In this document: positions 33,760-46,790 of the stretch, one piece after another | Numbering within the stretch: position 1 is the first letter of the stretch | Layout of the letters: each line of letters opens with the position of its first letter | Source: Amyelois transitella | Lineage: Eukaryota > Arthropoda > Insecta > Lepidoptera > Pyralidae | Assembly (NCBI RefSeq): GCF_032362555.1 | Contig: NC_083510.1 | Coordinates: 2,569,501 to 2,633,500 of the forward strand | Direction: 5' to 3' | DNA length: 64,000 bases | Notes under the pieces: generated by a model | Told to the model about the DNA's origin: nothing | The model's input: only the letters and a program-made list of their open reading frames with translations | The model's database searches: none | Position numbers and translations under genes: made by a program

Positions 33760-36700
33760 CTTCACATAAAAAAGCACATAAGTCATACATAACAAAGTTT
33801 GTGTTTAATTATTGTTTAGGTTTGCTTTATATTACTTAATTCTATCTATTGTCACAACTTATACACAGTTAAACTTAATAAATTCCTACTAGAATTGGTA
33901 ATGCGCTTTTAATTAAAGTTCAGCAAAAATTTTTCTTCGTTTTTTTAGCATGAATCAATTTGTGCAAATGTGGTGTAAAGACCTTAGCCATCGCACTTAA
34001 AAAATATCCTTATTCACTTTAATTTATTATTTCATAGGCAAGTTAACATATATTTAAATTTGTTTTTATATGAAATACAAATATTTTTTTAGACACAATT
34101 GTGTTGCTTTTTACAAACATATTATAGGTATTTAAGTTGAGGTTAGGATTGGTTATTTAAGGAAGTATCGAAATGCATTAATGATTTTAGTCAATTTGAC
34201 TTTCCTATATATCGGAAGCGTATTTAGAAAATAATTCGAATGTAACGTAACGTTATAAGTGTATGCTATATCGGAAAGCTATAATGGAAAAGAAGTTGGA
34301 TTCTAGGCTATATGACTAAGTATTGGAAAGCTATAAGTGTAAGAGCGAAAGATAAAGTAATAAGTGTATACAATGAAGTGTATCACACAAGCTATATGTT
34401 AGTAAAGTGATTGGCTACCTGTCTATGATATAAAGTGTGTAAGATATAGGACAGCTTTAAAGCAAATTGGTTGGCAGCTAGGGTTTGTGTCGGCATCGGA
34501 AAGCTACATGTTTGAGAGGTGAGCGAGGCTGTGTAATAAAATATAAGAAAGTTAGGTATTAAGACGTTGGCATCTTGACTATGGGAAAAAGCATATACAG
34601 TATTGGAAAGCTATACGTAGGTACATTGAGGTACAGTAAGGAGGTACAGGAAGATAGAGGGGTAATGTATCAAATAGCTATATGTTAAAGAGGTTGCTTA
34701 CTAAATCATATCACGCGTTTCTATTACAGTTATAATGAACATATTATTAGTTATAATGAACATATTAGTTGTAATCAACTTAATGAAGACTATTATTTTA
34801 TTGTATGATCATCACGGTTAAATTTTCATATTTGTTTTAATCATTTAATCGTGTAGTCTGAAAATTGGTATTAATTTGGTGTTTTACATGAATTTTTTTT
34901 TTGCAAAATAGTTCTAAAATTTAGACAACACCGGTAAAAATTGTTGGATATACATATGTCTATTAGTCCATATGTTTCACATATGCTTAAATCACATGAC
35001 TCACACATACCTACCCTTTGTTTGTGTTTAATTATTGATTGGGTTTGCTTGAAATACCTACTTTAATTACTGTACTGCTCTTGGCAATTAGTTATGTGCT
35101 TTTAACGGGGAAGTTAGCAAATATTTATGTCCGTTTTGTTAAGTAGCATGAATCAATATCCCAAAATGTGATACAATTAACCTCACAATCGCACTTAGAT
35201 TGCATTTTAATGCTCAAATTCACTCATTTATGGTCATTTAAGTTTATTTTATTGACAGTCAGTTTTACAACGAATAACTGCAGGTTAAATTAATTTATGA
35301 AAATAATTTAAGACTACATGAATAATATTTTTTCTTGAAAATCTAATAATGTTTCTAGTGACACTTTAATATATGGAAAATAGAGTTTACGCTGTATTGT
35401 AGATATTTATTTGTTAAAAAATGCAAATAGCCTATCAGTTAAAGTATTGGAAAGCTATATATTAACGAGGCTTGCTACTAAGCTACGTGATTAAGAAAAT
35501 AATCGGAAATCTATATGTTAAATAGTTTGGCTTCTAAGCTATATTATAAAATATCGGAAAGCTATATGTTAAAGAGGTTGCCTACTAAGCTATGTAATGA
35601 AGTATCGGAGTGTGAGGTTGTTCTCAGCATTTGAGATAAATCATGTCTTTACACAAAGCATCGTAGAGCTTTATAAATATATTTATTTGACACTAGGTAT
35701 TTAAGTAAAACTAAGTATCGGAAGTGCAGTTGGCCAAAAGATAACGTTAACTATTTAAGAGCGAGATAGGCTACTGGGCTTTGATATAAATCGTGTGAAA
35801 GCCATCGGAAACCTCCCAGAGGTTTAACTCTATGCAATTGCCACTAAGCTAAGATATGAAGTACGAGTATGTTAAATATAGGAAAGTTAAATTGGCCACT
35901 ACGTTATAATAAGAAGATAAAGATAACGTAACGTATTGGCGGGCGAGGTTGGCCATGTAACAGAGGTTAGTTCTAGGCTATATGGGACAAAATGGGACAA
36001 ACATAAAGTATAGCATCGGAAAGCTTTATGTTAGGTAAAAGGATTGAGATAGTGTTTAAGATATTATACATCTACATATATAGCAAATAGAGAGAGATGG
36101 ATTATTCATATTTTACACGTTGTCTTACCTATCGGAAAACTATAAATGAAATAAGTAGGTTGGCAACTAGGGCTGATGATAATGTATCAGAAAGCTATAA
36201 GTATGTTAAAAAATAAGGTTATGAGACAAAGTGCATTACTAATTGGAAAGCTATATATTACATAGATTAGCAACGTAGGATGTGTAATAAAGTAGCTGGA
36301 AGGTATATGTAAAAGACGTTAAATTCTTGATTATGCGTTAAAGGATACAAAGTATTCAAAAACTATAGGTAGAAACATTAATGATAGAGGGATAAAGTAT
36401 CGGAAAACTTAACTTAATGAAATCTATAATAGTACGATAAATTTTTTATCACGTTTGAATAATATTATCTTTTTCACATTTGTGTTAATAATTAATCATG
36501 TATTCTATACATTGATCTTAATTCGGTGTTCGAAAATTGTATGCAAATATTTCGATAATATTGACAATATCGAAAAAAATTATATCTTTTTATCTCGGAT
36601 CTACGTCTGTAGTACATACAAACCTTTGACCTACCCTTGTTTGTATTTAATTATTGATTGGGTTTGCTTGAAATGCCTACTTTAATTAATGCATTGCTCT

Positions 36701-38720
36701 TAAAGATTTTTTATGTGTGCAATTGGTTATGTGCATTCAACGGGGTGCTTAGCAAATATTTTATCTGCCGTTTTTGTTAGTTTGCATGAATCAATATCTG
36801 AAAATGTTATGCAAGAAACCTGGCAATCGCACTTAGTATTAGAAATGCTCCAATTCACTCAATTATGATCATAAAAGTTTATTATAGAAGTTTATATACT
36901 GGTTAGTTTGACAACGCGTACTTATAGGTTTAATTAATTTATTAAAAAATATAACTAGATTACTTACTTAAATAATATTAACTTGAGTAAATTTTTTTTT
37001 AAATACTTAAATTATTAATTAGATAAGTAAAGAATCGAAAAGTTTTGTGTTAAATAGATTGGCTACTAAGCTATTCGCTAAAGTAAGGTATCTGAAAGCT
37101 ATGTATATTTTAAATATATACTAGGCTATATGATCAAATGAAGTATCGGAAATCTATATGTTAAATAGTTTGGCTTCTAAGCTATATTATAAAATATCGG
37201 AAAGTTATATGTTAAAGAGGTTGCCTACTAAGCTATGTAATGAAGTATCGGAGTGCGACATTGTCCTCAGCCTTTGAGATAAATCATGTGTAAAGCTTTA
37301 TAAAGAGCTTAATTTGACACTAGGTTTTTAAGTAAAACTAAGTATGGGTAGTGCAGTTGATAACGTAAACTCGCTCTTAAATGAGCGAGGTTGGCCATTG
37401 GGCTTTGATATAAATCGTGTGAAAGCCATCGGTAACCTTTTAGAGATTTTAATACAATTGCCACTAGGCTAAGATATGAAGTGTGTTACGTATCGGAAAA
37501 TTGTTAAATATCGGATAGTTAAGTTGGCCACTAGGTTATAATAAGAATAAAAAGATAACGTAACGTATTGGCGGGCGAGGTTGACCATGAAACAGAGGTT
37601 AGTTCTAGGCTATATGACTAAGTAGAGTATTGGAAAACTATATATTATATTAATGGAACAAACATAAAGTATAGCATAGGAAAACTATATGTTATGTAAA
37701 AGGATTGACTACCAGGCTATGACATAGTGTTTAAGATATTTGACATCTATAAAGCAAATAGAGAGAGGGGATTATTCATATTTTACACGTTGTCTTACCT
37801 ATCGGAAGACTATACATGAAATAGGTTAGCAACTAGGGCTTGTGATAATGAATCAGAAACCTAAATGTTAAAAAGTAAGGTTGTGAGATAAAGTGGATTA
37901 CTAATTGGAAAGTAATATGTTACAGAGATAAGCAACGTAGATTGTGTAATAAAAGAGCAGAAAGTTATGTTAAAGACGTAAGCTTCTTGACTATGCGATA
38001 AAGGATATAAAAAAATGGAAATCAATAGATAAAGTATCGGAAAAATTTACTTAATGAAATCTTTAATTGTACGATGAATCTTTCACATTTGTGTTAATAA
38101 TTTAATCATGTAGTCTATAAATTGGAAAATTGTATGCAAATATTTAGATAACATTGACAATATCGAAAAAAATTTCAATCTTTTTATCTCGGATCTATGT
38201 CCATAGTACAAACGTTTTACATAAGTTTAAATCACATGACTCACACTTACCTACCCTTGTTTGTATTTAATTATTGATTGGGTTTGCTTGAAATACCTAC
38301 TTTAATTAATGCATTGCTCCTTAAGAATTTTTATGTGTGCAATTGGTTATGTGCTTTCAACGGGGTGCTTAGCAAATATTTCATCTGCGGTTTTTGTTAG
38401 CTTGCATGAATCAATATCTGAAAATGTTATGTAAGAAACCTGGCAATCGCACTTAGTATTGGAAAAGCCTAATTCACTCATTTATGGTCATAAAAGTTTA
38501 TTATAATAACTGTTAGTTTAACAATGCGTACTTACAGGTTTAATAAATTTATAAAAATTATTACAAATTATTTTTTCTTGAAAATACTTTATTAAATACG
38601 TTTTAATGAAGGCAAATGGGTTATGAGATAAGTAAAGAATCGAAGAGCTTTGCGTTAAATAGAGTAGCTACTTAGCGATTCGATAAAGTAAGGTATCTGA
38701 AAGCTATGTATATTTTTAAA
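33760..38720 (+). repeat. Higher-order repeat domain (~1.2-1.6 kb period)
   Basis: Alternates about 0.4-0.75 kb spacers with about 0.5-1 kb of diverged B-type units (TATCGGAAAGCTATATGTTA, AAGAGGTTGCCTACTAAGC). The spacer shows a recognisable string (TTTGTATTTAATTATTGATT, GGGTTTGCTTGAAATACC, GCATGAATCAATATCTGAAA, CAATCGCACTTAG) at about 33.8, 35.0, 36.64 and 38.26 kb. The last two periods are both close to 1.62 kb. A fifth spacer copy lies at 42.5 kb. Confidence 0.8.
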
Positions 38721-41700
38721 GTTAAATAGATTGGCTACTAGGCCATGAGATAAAGTATCGGAAAGCTATATGTTAAATAGGTTGGCTACTAGGCCATGAG
38801 ATAAAGTATCGGAAAGCTATATGTTAAATAGGTTGGCTACTAGGCCATGAGATAAAGTATCGGAAAGCTATATGTTAAATAGGTTGGCTACTAGGCCATG
38901 AGATAAAGTATCGGAAAGCTATATGTTAAATAGGTTGGCTACTAGGCCATGAGATAAAGTATCGGAAAGCTATATGTTAAATAGGTTGGCTACTAGGTCA
39001 TGAGATAAAGTATCGGAAAGCTATATGTTAAATAGGTTGGCTACTAGGCCATGAGATAAAGTATCGGAAAGCTATATGTTAAATAGGTTGGCTACTAGGC
39101 CATGAGATAAAGTATCGGAAAGCTATATGTTAAATAGGTTGGCTACTAGGTCATGAGATAAAGTATCGGAAAGCTATATGTTAAATAGGTTGGCTACTAG
39201 GCCATGAGATAAAGTATCGGAAAGCTATATGTTAAATAGGTTGGCTACTAGGCCATGAGATAAAGTATCGGAAAGCTATATGTTAAATAGGTTGGCTACT
39301 AGGCCATGAGATAAAGTATCGGAAAGCTATATGTTAAAAAGGTTGGCTGCTAGGCCATGAGATAAAGTATCGGAAAGCTATATGTTAAATAGGTTGGCTA
39401 CTAGGCCATGAGATAAAGTATCGGAAAGCAATATGTTAAAAAGGTTGGCTACTAGGCCATGAGATAAAGTAAAGTATCGGAAAGCTATATGTTGAAAAGG
39501 TTGGCTACAAGGCTGTGTGATAAAGAAAAATATCGTAAAGCTATTTGATGAATAGGTTAGCTACTAAGCCATGAGATAAATTATCGGAAAGCTATATGTT
39601 ATATAGATTGGCTACTCGGCTATGTGATAAAGTAAAGTATCGGAAAGCTATATGTTATATAGATTGGCTACTAGGTCATGAGATAAAGTATCGGAAAACT
39701 ATATGTTAAAAAGGTTGGCTACTAGGCCATGAGATAAAGTAAAGTATCGGAAATCTATATGTTAAATAGGTTGGTTATTAGGCCATGAGATAAAGTATCG
39801 GAAAGCTTTATGTTAAATAGGTTGGCTACTAGGTCATGAGATTAAGTATCGGAAAGCTATATCTACACTAATATTATAAAGAGGAAAACTTTGTTTGGTT
39901 GTAATGAATAGGCTCAAAAACTACTGGACCGATTTTAAAAATTCTTTCACCATTCGAAAGCTACATTATCCACGAGTAACATTTGGAAAAAAATAGGGTT
40001 CCGTAATAATATATAAAAATAATTGGCAAAACAGCGTTTGCCGGGTCAGCTAGTGTTATATAAATTGGCTACTAGGTCATGAGATAAAGTATCGGAAAAC
40101 TATATGTTAAATAGGTTGGCTACTAGGCCATGAGATAAAGTATCGGAAAGCTATATGTTATATAGATTGGCTACTAGGCCATGAGATAAAGTATCGGAAA
40201 GCTATATGTTATATAGATTGGCTGCTAGGCCATGCGATAAAGTATCGGAAATCTATATGTTAAATAGGTTGGCTACTAGGCCATGAGATAAAGTATCGGA
40301 AAGCTATATGTTATATAGATTGGCTACTAGGCCATGAGATAAAGTATCGGAAAGCTATATGTTATATAGATTGGCTGCTAGGCCATGCGATAAAGTATCG
40401 GAAATCTATATGTTAAATAGGTTGGCTACTAGGCCATGAGATAAAGTATCGGAAAGCTATATGTTATATAGATTGGCTACTAGGCCATGAGATAAAGTAT
40501 CGGAAAACTATATGTTAAATAGGTTAGCTACTAGGCCATGAGATAAAGTATCTGAAAGCTATATGTCAAATAGGTTGGCTACTAGGTCATGAGATAAAGT
40601 AAAGTATCGGAAAGCTATATGTTGAAAAGGTTGGCTACAAGGCTGTGTGATAAAGAAAAATATCGTTAAGCTATTTGATGAATAGGTTAGCTACTAAGCC
40701 ATGAGATAAATTATCGGAAAGCTATATGTTATATAGATTGGCTACTAGGCCATGAGATAAAGTATCGGAAAACTATATCTTAAAAAGGTTGGCTACTAGG
40801 CCATGAGATAAAGTATCGGAGAGCTATATGTTAAATAGGTTGGCTACTAGGTCATGAGATAAAGTATCGGAAAGCTTTATGTTAAATAGGTTGGCTACAA
40901 GGTCATGAGATTAAGTATCGGAAAGCTATATGTTATATAGATTGGCTACTAGACCATGAGATAATGTATCGCAAAGCTATATATTATATAGATTGGCTAC
41001 TAGGTCATGAGATAAAGTATCGGAAAACTATATGTTAAAAAGGTTGGCTACTGGGCCATGAGATACAGTAAAGTATCGGAAAGCTATATGTTAAATAGGT
41101 TGGCTACTAGGCCATGAGATAAAGTATCAGAAAACTATATGTTAAATAGATTGGCTACTAGGCCATGAGATAAAGTATCGGAAAGCTATATGTTGTATAG
41201 ATTGGGTACTAGGCCATGAGATAAAGTATCGGAAAGCTATATGTTATATAGATTGGCTACTTGGCCATGAGATAAAGTATCGGAAAGCTATATGTTATAT
41301 AGATTGGCTACTTGGCCATGAGATAAAGTATCGGAAAGCTATATGTTATATAGATTGGCTACTAGGCCATGAGATAAAGTATCGGAAAGCTATATGTTAA
41401 ATAGGTTGGCTACTAGGCCATGAGATAAAGTATCGGAAAGCTATATGTTAAATAGGTTGGCTACTAGGCCATGAGATAAAGTATCAGAAAGCTATATGTT
41501 AAATAGATTGGCTACTAGGCCATGAGATAAAGTATCGGAAAGCTATATGTTAAATAGGTTGGCTACTAGGCCATGAGATAAAGTATCGGAAAGCTATATG
41601 TTAAATAGGTTGGCCATGAGATAAAGTATCGGAAAGCTATATGTTAAATAGATTGGCTACTAGGCCATGAGATAAAGTATCGGAAAGCTATATGTTAAAT

Positions 41701-42225
41701 AGGTTGGCTACAAGGTCATGAGATAAAGTATCGGAAAGCCATATGTTAAATAGGTTGGCTACTAGGCCATGAGATAAAGTATCGGAAAGCTATATGTTAA
41801 ATAGGTTGGCCATGAGATAAAGTATCGGAAAGCTATATGTTAAATAGATTGGCTACTAGGCCATGAGATAAAGTATCGGAAAGCTATATGTTAAAAAGAT
41901 TGGTTACTAGGCCATGAGATAAAGTAACGAAAAGCTATTTGTTAAAAAGGTTGGCTACTAAGCTATGTGATTAAGTAAAGTATCGGAAAGCTATATGTGA
42001 AATAGGTTAGCTAATAGGCTATGTGATAAAAAAGTGTCGGAAAGCTATATGTTAAATAGGTTGGCTACTAATCTAATTTATAAAGTATCGGAGAGCTATA
42101 TGTTAAAGAGGTTGGCTACTAGGTTATATCATAGAGTATCGAAAAGCTATATGTTAAAGAGGTTCTCTATTAAGCTACGTGATTAAAAAAAGTATCGTAA
42201 ATCTATATGTAAAATAGTTTGGCTT
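38721..42225 (+). repeat. 51-bp tandem array B1
   Basis: Roughly 65 units (length divided by period) of GGAAAGCTATATGTTAAATA, GGTTGGCTACTAGGCCATGA, GATAAAGTATC, all on the plus strand. The left ~600 bp is nearly perfect; variants (GGTCATGAG, GTTATATAGATTGG, AAAGTAAAGTATC) recur in blocks, which shows segmental duplication. The consensus has 18 A, 14 T, 13 G and 6 C. Although 51 is divisible by three, all six frames have a stop in each unit. A 192-bp Helitron interrupts it at 39,862. Confidence 0.97.
39862..40053 (+). mobile_element. Short non-autonomous Helitron in the 51-bp array
   Basis: Starts TCTACACTAATATTATAAAG and ends GCCGGGTCAGCTAG. It lies exactly between A (39,861) and T (40,054), the Helitron target. 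Removing it restores an intact repeat unit (GGAAAGCTATA joined to TGTTATATA). It has no coding sequence. Confidence 0.9.
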
Positions 42226-42245
42226 CTAAGCTAGCTAGATCTAGA

Positions 42246-43003
42246 TACATTAAAGATAGAGGGATAAAGTATCGGAAAAATTAACTAATGAAATCTATAA
42301 TTGTACGTTGAATTTTATATCACGTTTGAATAATATTATCTTTTTCACATTTGTATTAATAATTTAATCATGTAGTCTATACATTGGTTTTAATTAGGTG
42401 TTCGAAAATTGTATGCAAATATTTAGATAACATTGACAATCTCGAAAAAAATTCTATCTTTTTATCTCGGATCTATGTCCATAGTACAAACGTTTCACAT
42501 AAGTTTAAATCACATGACTCACACTTACCTACCCTTGTTTGTATTTAATTATTGATTGGGTTTGTTTGAAATACCTACTTTAATTAATGCATTGCTCCTT
42601 AAGAATTTTTATGTGTGCAATTGGTTATGTGCTTTCAACGGGGTGCTTAGCAAATATTTCATCTGCGGTTTTTGTTAGCTTGCATGAATCAATATCTGAA
42701 AATGTTATGTAAGAAACCTGGCAATCGCACTTAGTATTAGAAAAGCTCCAATTCACTCATTTATGCTCATAAAAGTTTATTATAATAACTGTTAGTTTAA
42801 CAATGCGTACTTACAGGTTTAATAAATTTATAAAAATTATTACAAATTATTTTTTCTTGAAAATACTTTATTAAATACGCTTTAATGAAGGCAAATGGGT
42901 TATGAGATAAGTAAAGAATCGAAGAGCTTTGCGTTAAATAGAGTAGCTACTTAGCGATTCGATAAAGTAAGGTATCTGAAAGCTATGTATATTTTTAAAG
43001 TTA
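42246..43003 (+). repeat. Fifth copy of the higher-order spacer
   Basis: Almost identical over ~700 bp to 38,020-38,720, including the leading AAAGTATCGGAAAAATT, the CTTACCTACCCTTGTTTGTA block and the trailing GGTATCTGAAAGCTATG. It separates the two 51-bp arrays, so array B1 plus spacer appears to be a duplicated higher-order block. Confidence 0.88.
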
Positions 43004-44240
43004 AATAGATTGGCTACTAGGCCATGAGATAAATCGGAAAGCTAAGTTTATGTTAAAAAGGTAAGCTACTAGGCCATGAGATAAAGTATCGGAAAGCTAT
43101 ATGTTAAATAGGTTGGCTACTAGGCCATGAGATAAAGTATCGGAAAGCTATATGTTCAATAGGTTGGCTACTAGGTCATGAGATAAAGTATCGGAAAGCT
43201 ATATGTTAAATAGGTTGGCTACTAGGCCATGAGATAAAGTATCGGAAAGCTATATGTTAAATAGGTTGGCTACTAGGCCATGAGATAAAGAAAAGTATCG
43301 GAAAGCTTTATGTTAAATAGGTTGGCTACTAGGTCATGAGATAAAGTAAAGTATCGGAAAGGCCATGAGATAAAGTATCGGAGAGCTATATGTTAAATAG
43401 GTTGGCTACTAGGCCATGAGATAAAGTATCGGAGAGCTATATGTTAAATAGGTTGGCTACTAGGCCATGAGATAAAGTATCGGAAAGCTATTTGTTAAAT
43501 AGGTTGGCTACTAAGCTATGTGATTAAGTAAAGTATCGGAAAGCTATATGTTAAAAAGGTTGGCTACTAGGCATGAGATAAAGTAACGAAAAGCTATTTG
43601 TTAAATAGGTTGGCTACTAAGCTATGTGATTAAGTATCGGAAAGCAATATGTTAAAAAGGTTGGCTACTAGGCCATGAGATAAAGTAACGAAAAGCTATT
43701 TGTTAAATAGGTTGGCTACTAAGCTATGTGATTAAGTAAAGTATCGGAAAGCTATATGTTAAATAGGTTGGCTACTAGGTCATGAGATAAAGTAACGAAA
43801 AGCTATTTGTTAAATAGGTTTTCTACTAGGCCATGAGATAAAGAAACGAAAAGCTATTTGTTAAATAGGTTGGCTACTAAGCTATGTGATTAAGTTAAGT
43901 ATCGGAAAGCGATATGTTAAATAGGTTGGCTACTAGGTCATGAGATAAAGTATCGGAAAGCTATATGTTAAATAGGTTGGCTACAAGGTCATGAGATAAA
44001 GTATCAGAAAGCCATATGTTAAAAAGGTTGGCTACTAGGCCATGAGATAAAGTATCGGAAAGCTATATGTTAAATAGGTTGGCTACTAGGCCATGAGATA
44101 AAGTATCGGAAAGCTATATGTTAAAAAGGTTGGCTACTAGGCCATGAGATAAAGTATCGGAAAGCTTTATGTTAAATAGGTTGGCTACTAGGTCATGAGA
44201 AAAAGTATCGGAAAGCTATATGATAAAAAGGTTGGCTAGT
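43004..44240 (+). repeat. 51-bp tandem array B2
   Basis: About 24 units of the same 51-bp repeat as B1, with a recurring variant TAACGAAAAGCTATTTGTTA paired with AAGCTATGTGATTAAGT units. It ends abruptly near GGTTGGCTAGTACGAGATTG. Confidence 0.95.
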
Positions 44241-45850
44241 ACGAGATTGGTATGTTAAAAGATATTAGGGAAGTATAAGAACGCTTTATGTTAGAGATTG
44301 GAGTATCAGAAAACTATATGTAAAAGAGGTAAGCTATTATATTATGAAAAGAAGCGTGGTACGCGTCGGAAAAATTTATATAGAATCCTTAAATAATCCT
44401 TAGTACGTGTCCTTAAATCGGAAAGAGTATAGTTAAGATAAGTTTAGAAAAACGATTAAAAAATAAAGTCATTACATAGAAAACTAGTACGGGAGGTAGG
44501 TATGTAAGTTTGAGTGTAAGTGTTAAATAAGTTTTCAAACTATCGGAAAGCAGTGTATAAAATAACGAAGAATATTATTTGACTTAATATTAGGTTTTAA
44601 ATGCATCGAACGATTTAAAAATAAATATTCTTAAGTAACTAAAAGTAGTTTGTTCAAATTATTGAAAAGCGTGTAAAAGAAGTTTTAAGTATTGGAAAAC
44701 GTAAGAAAAATCTGAGAGGGAGGAATATCTGAAAAAATACTGTGTACATTTGAAACATTTGAAAAAAAAATAACCGCTGATAAATTTACAACGATGACGT
44801 TAAGGAAAGGTTAAAAAATCTAAAATGTGCATTACATTTGCTTTGGTAAACTACATTACCTACTTATTTATTATAAAAAGAATATGTGTTGTAGGTATGT
44901 AAGGATTCAACGAAATCATACTAGTTAATAACAGTTAAAGTAGATTGATGTATAAACAATGATAACTGCTGTTCGATCGTTATAAGACTACGCCGATCAT
45001 TAATAACTTTCGATTTTAAAAACAAGTGCGAAAATGTTAATAAATAATAAAGCTTTTTATAATTTTTTCCGCAAAAAATCTTGTAGGTAGAAATTATGAA
45101 CAAAAATATCTGCTTACTTTTGTTATTACTGACTCTATCTACTTATATGTTTTATTAAGTTTGTTTATAAAACCACCTGCGACCTGTTATTCGTTTTCTT
45201 GATTTACAGCTTATGTGTATTTATTTAATGACAGCTATTCATCATAAATACAGAAGTTGACTGCATCTGAGAAGAAAAGGTTAAAATAGTTGTACGACTA
45301 TTAAATTACTTATATTTTGTTGTGTTTTATGTTTAACCAAATTATGCACAAACCCTTTGCAATATTAGTTTGACCATCAATTGTAAAAGGAGGCTTGAAA
45401 TATATTTATCTACAAATTATACCTAAGTATATATTATAGTATCAAGTTTGCTATCATTGTGGTTTGTGGCTTGTGGTTTGACACAAAAAAAAAACAAATA
45501 TAAACCTCGTAATACCCTTAAAACGGAATGCTTAAACGTTTTTAACATATAAAGTCAAAAATTTAGAGATGTATCTAATATTTATATCTACTTATGTTAA
45601 TATTTGAATTTTTATGTTAATTTAATCAATGTGTCCTGTTTTCCAGTATGAGTAAACTAATTAATAGCAAAAATTCAGAATTCCATAGAAATATCACTAT
45701 ATTGGTTTTTGTGTTGACTTTTTTTTTATCCATTATTTTAGTTATAATTCCCTATACATTTAAGTAATATACTAACATCAGTATACCTTTAATGTTTTAA
45801 TGTATTAATTATTATATTATATTAATGCTACAACAATAATCAAATTAATA

Positions 45851-45920
45851 CATACATACATACATATGGTCACGTCTATATCCCTTGCGGGGTAGACAGA
45901 GCCAATAGTCTTGAAAAGAA
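45851..45920 (-). mobile_element. Lep1-like element, short tail fragment
   Basis: ACAT microsatellite, GGTCACGTCTATATCCCTTG, CGGGGTAGACAGAGCC and AGTCTTGAAAAG; the rest of the element is absent. Confidence 0.8.
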
Positions 45921-46521
45921 TTAATCAAATTAAATAACTAGGTACTAGATAAAAACTGTGAGTTCTTAACTATGCATATTTCGGTAACAAAATATAGGTT
46001 AATAATAGGTAGATGTTATGGAAATAAAAGCAGTAGGAAAATGTGGATGAATTTATTCGTGTGGGTACTGATTAAATAAGAATAGAAATGCTTTAAACAT
46101 AATTTTTTCTTTGTATTTTAATTTGTAGGTATATATTATATGTGTGTGTTGCTTTAGAATTCTTCCTAATCTTGAGCTCTGTTTTGAATGTGCGTTTAAA
46201 GATTTGGAGTAACACTAACAAGCATGGGTCGTGAGATGGAAGGATTAATTTGCCCGCTAGTATCACAAGGCTATTTTTTCAAAAGAATAATTGATAGAAT
46301 TAGAAGTTTGCTTCAAATCGTAACCATCTAATGTGGTCTTTTTGAATAATGGCATACAAGTATGATTAATTGCATCTGGTAATATTGGGTAAATTATCAG
46401 CATAGAAAATGAATTGCTTGTTTCAATTTAATAAAACATTAAAAATAGGCAATTATATTACTTAGATGAATGCTCATTGGATTGAACATGTTAATTTAAA
46501 TACTGCAATCGTTATAATTAG

Positions 46522-46790
46522 TGCCGTGTGGTTTCCGGCACCAATACAAAAAAGAATAGGACCACTCCATCTCTTTCCCATGGATGTCGTAAAAGGCGAC
46601 TAAGGGATAGGCTTACAAACTTGAGATTCTTTTTTAGGCGATAGGCTAGCAACTTGTCACTATTCGAATCTCAATTCTATCTTAAAGCCAAATAGCTGAA
46701 CGTGGCCTATCAGTCCGCTCAGGACTGTTGGCTCTGTCTACCCCGCAAGGGATATAGACGTGATTATATGTATGTATGTATGTATGTATG
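46522..46790 (+). mobile_element. Lep1-like element, full length
   Basis: Complete copy from TGCCGTGTGGTTTCCGGCAC through GGACCACTCCATCTCTTTCC, GTCGTAAAAGGCGACTAAGG and GCTCTGTCTACCCCGCAAGG to a TATG tail. It is flanked by a perfect 10-bp direct repeat TTATAATTAG (46,512-46,521 and 46,791-46,800), a clear target-site duplication. Confidence 0.92.

Noticed and set aside
38721-44240. Regular 51-bp repeats as a CRISPR-like array
   Set aside because: Units are directly adjacent with no unique spacers, and the genome is eukaryotic.
15470-44240. Centromeric or telomeric satellite
   Set aside because: Unit lengths are short and varied, and the array is flanked closely by single-copy genes. Lepidoptera are holocentric and their telomeres use TTAGG repeats, which are absent here. 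An ordinary euchromatic satellite remains possible.
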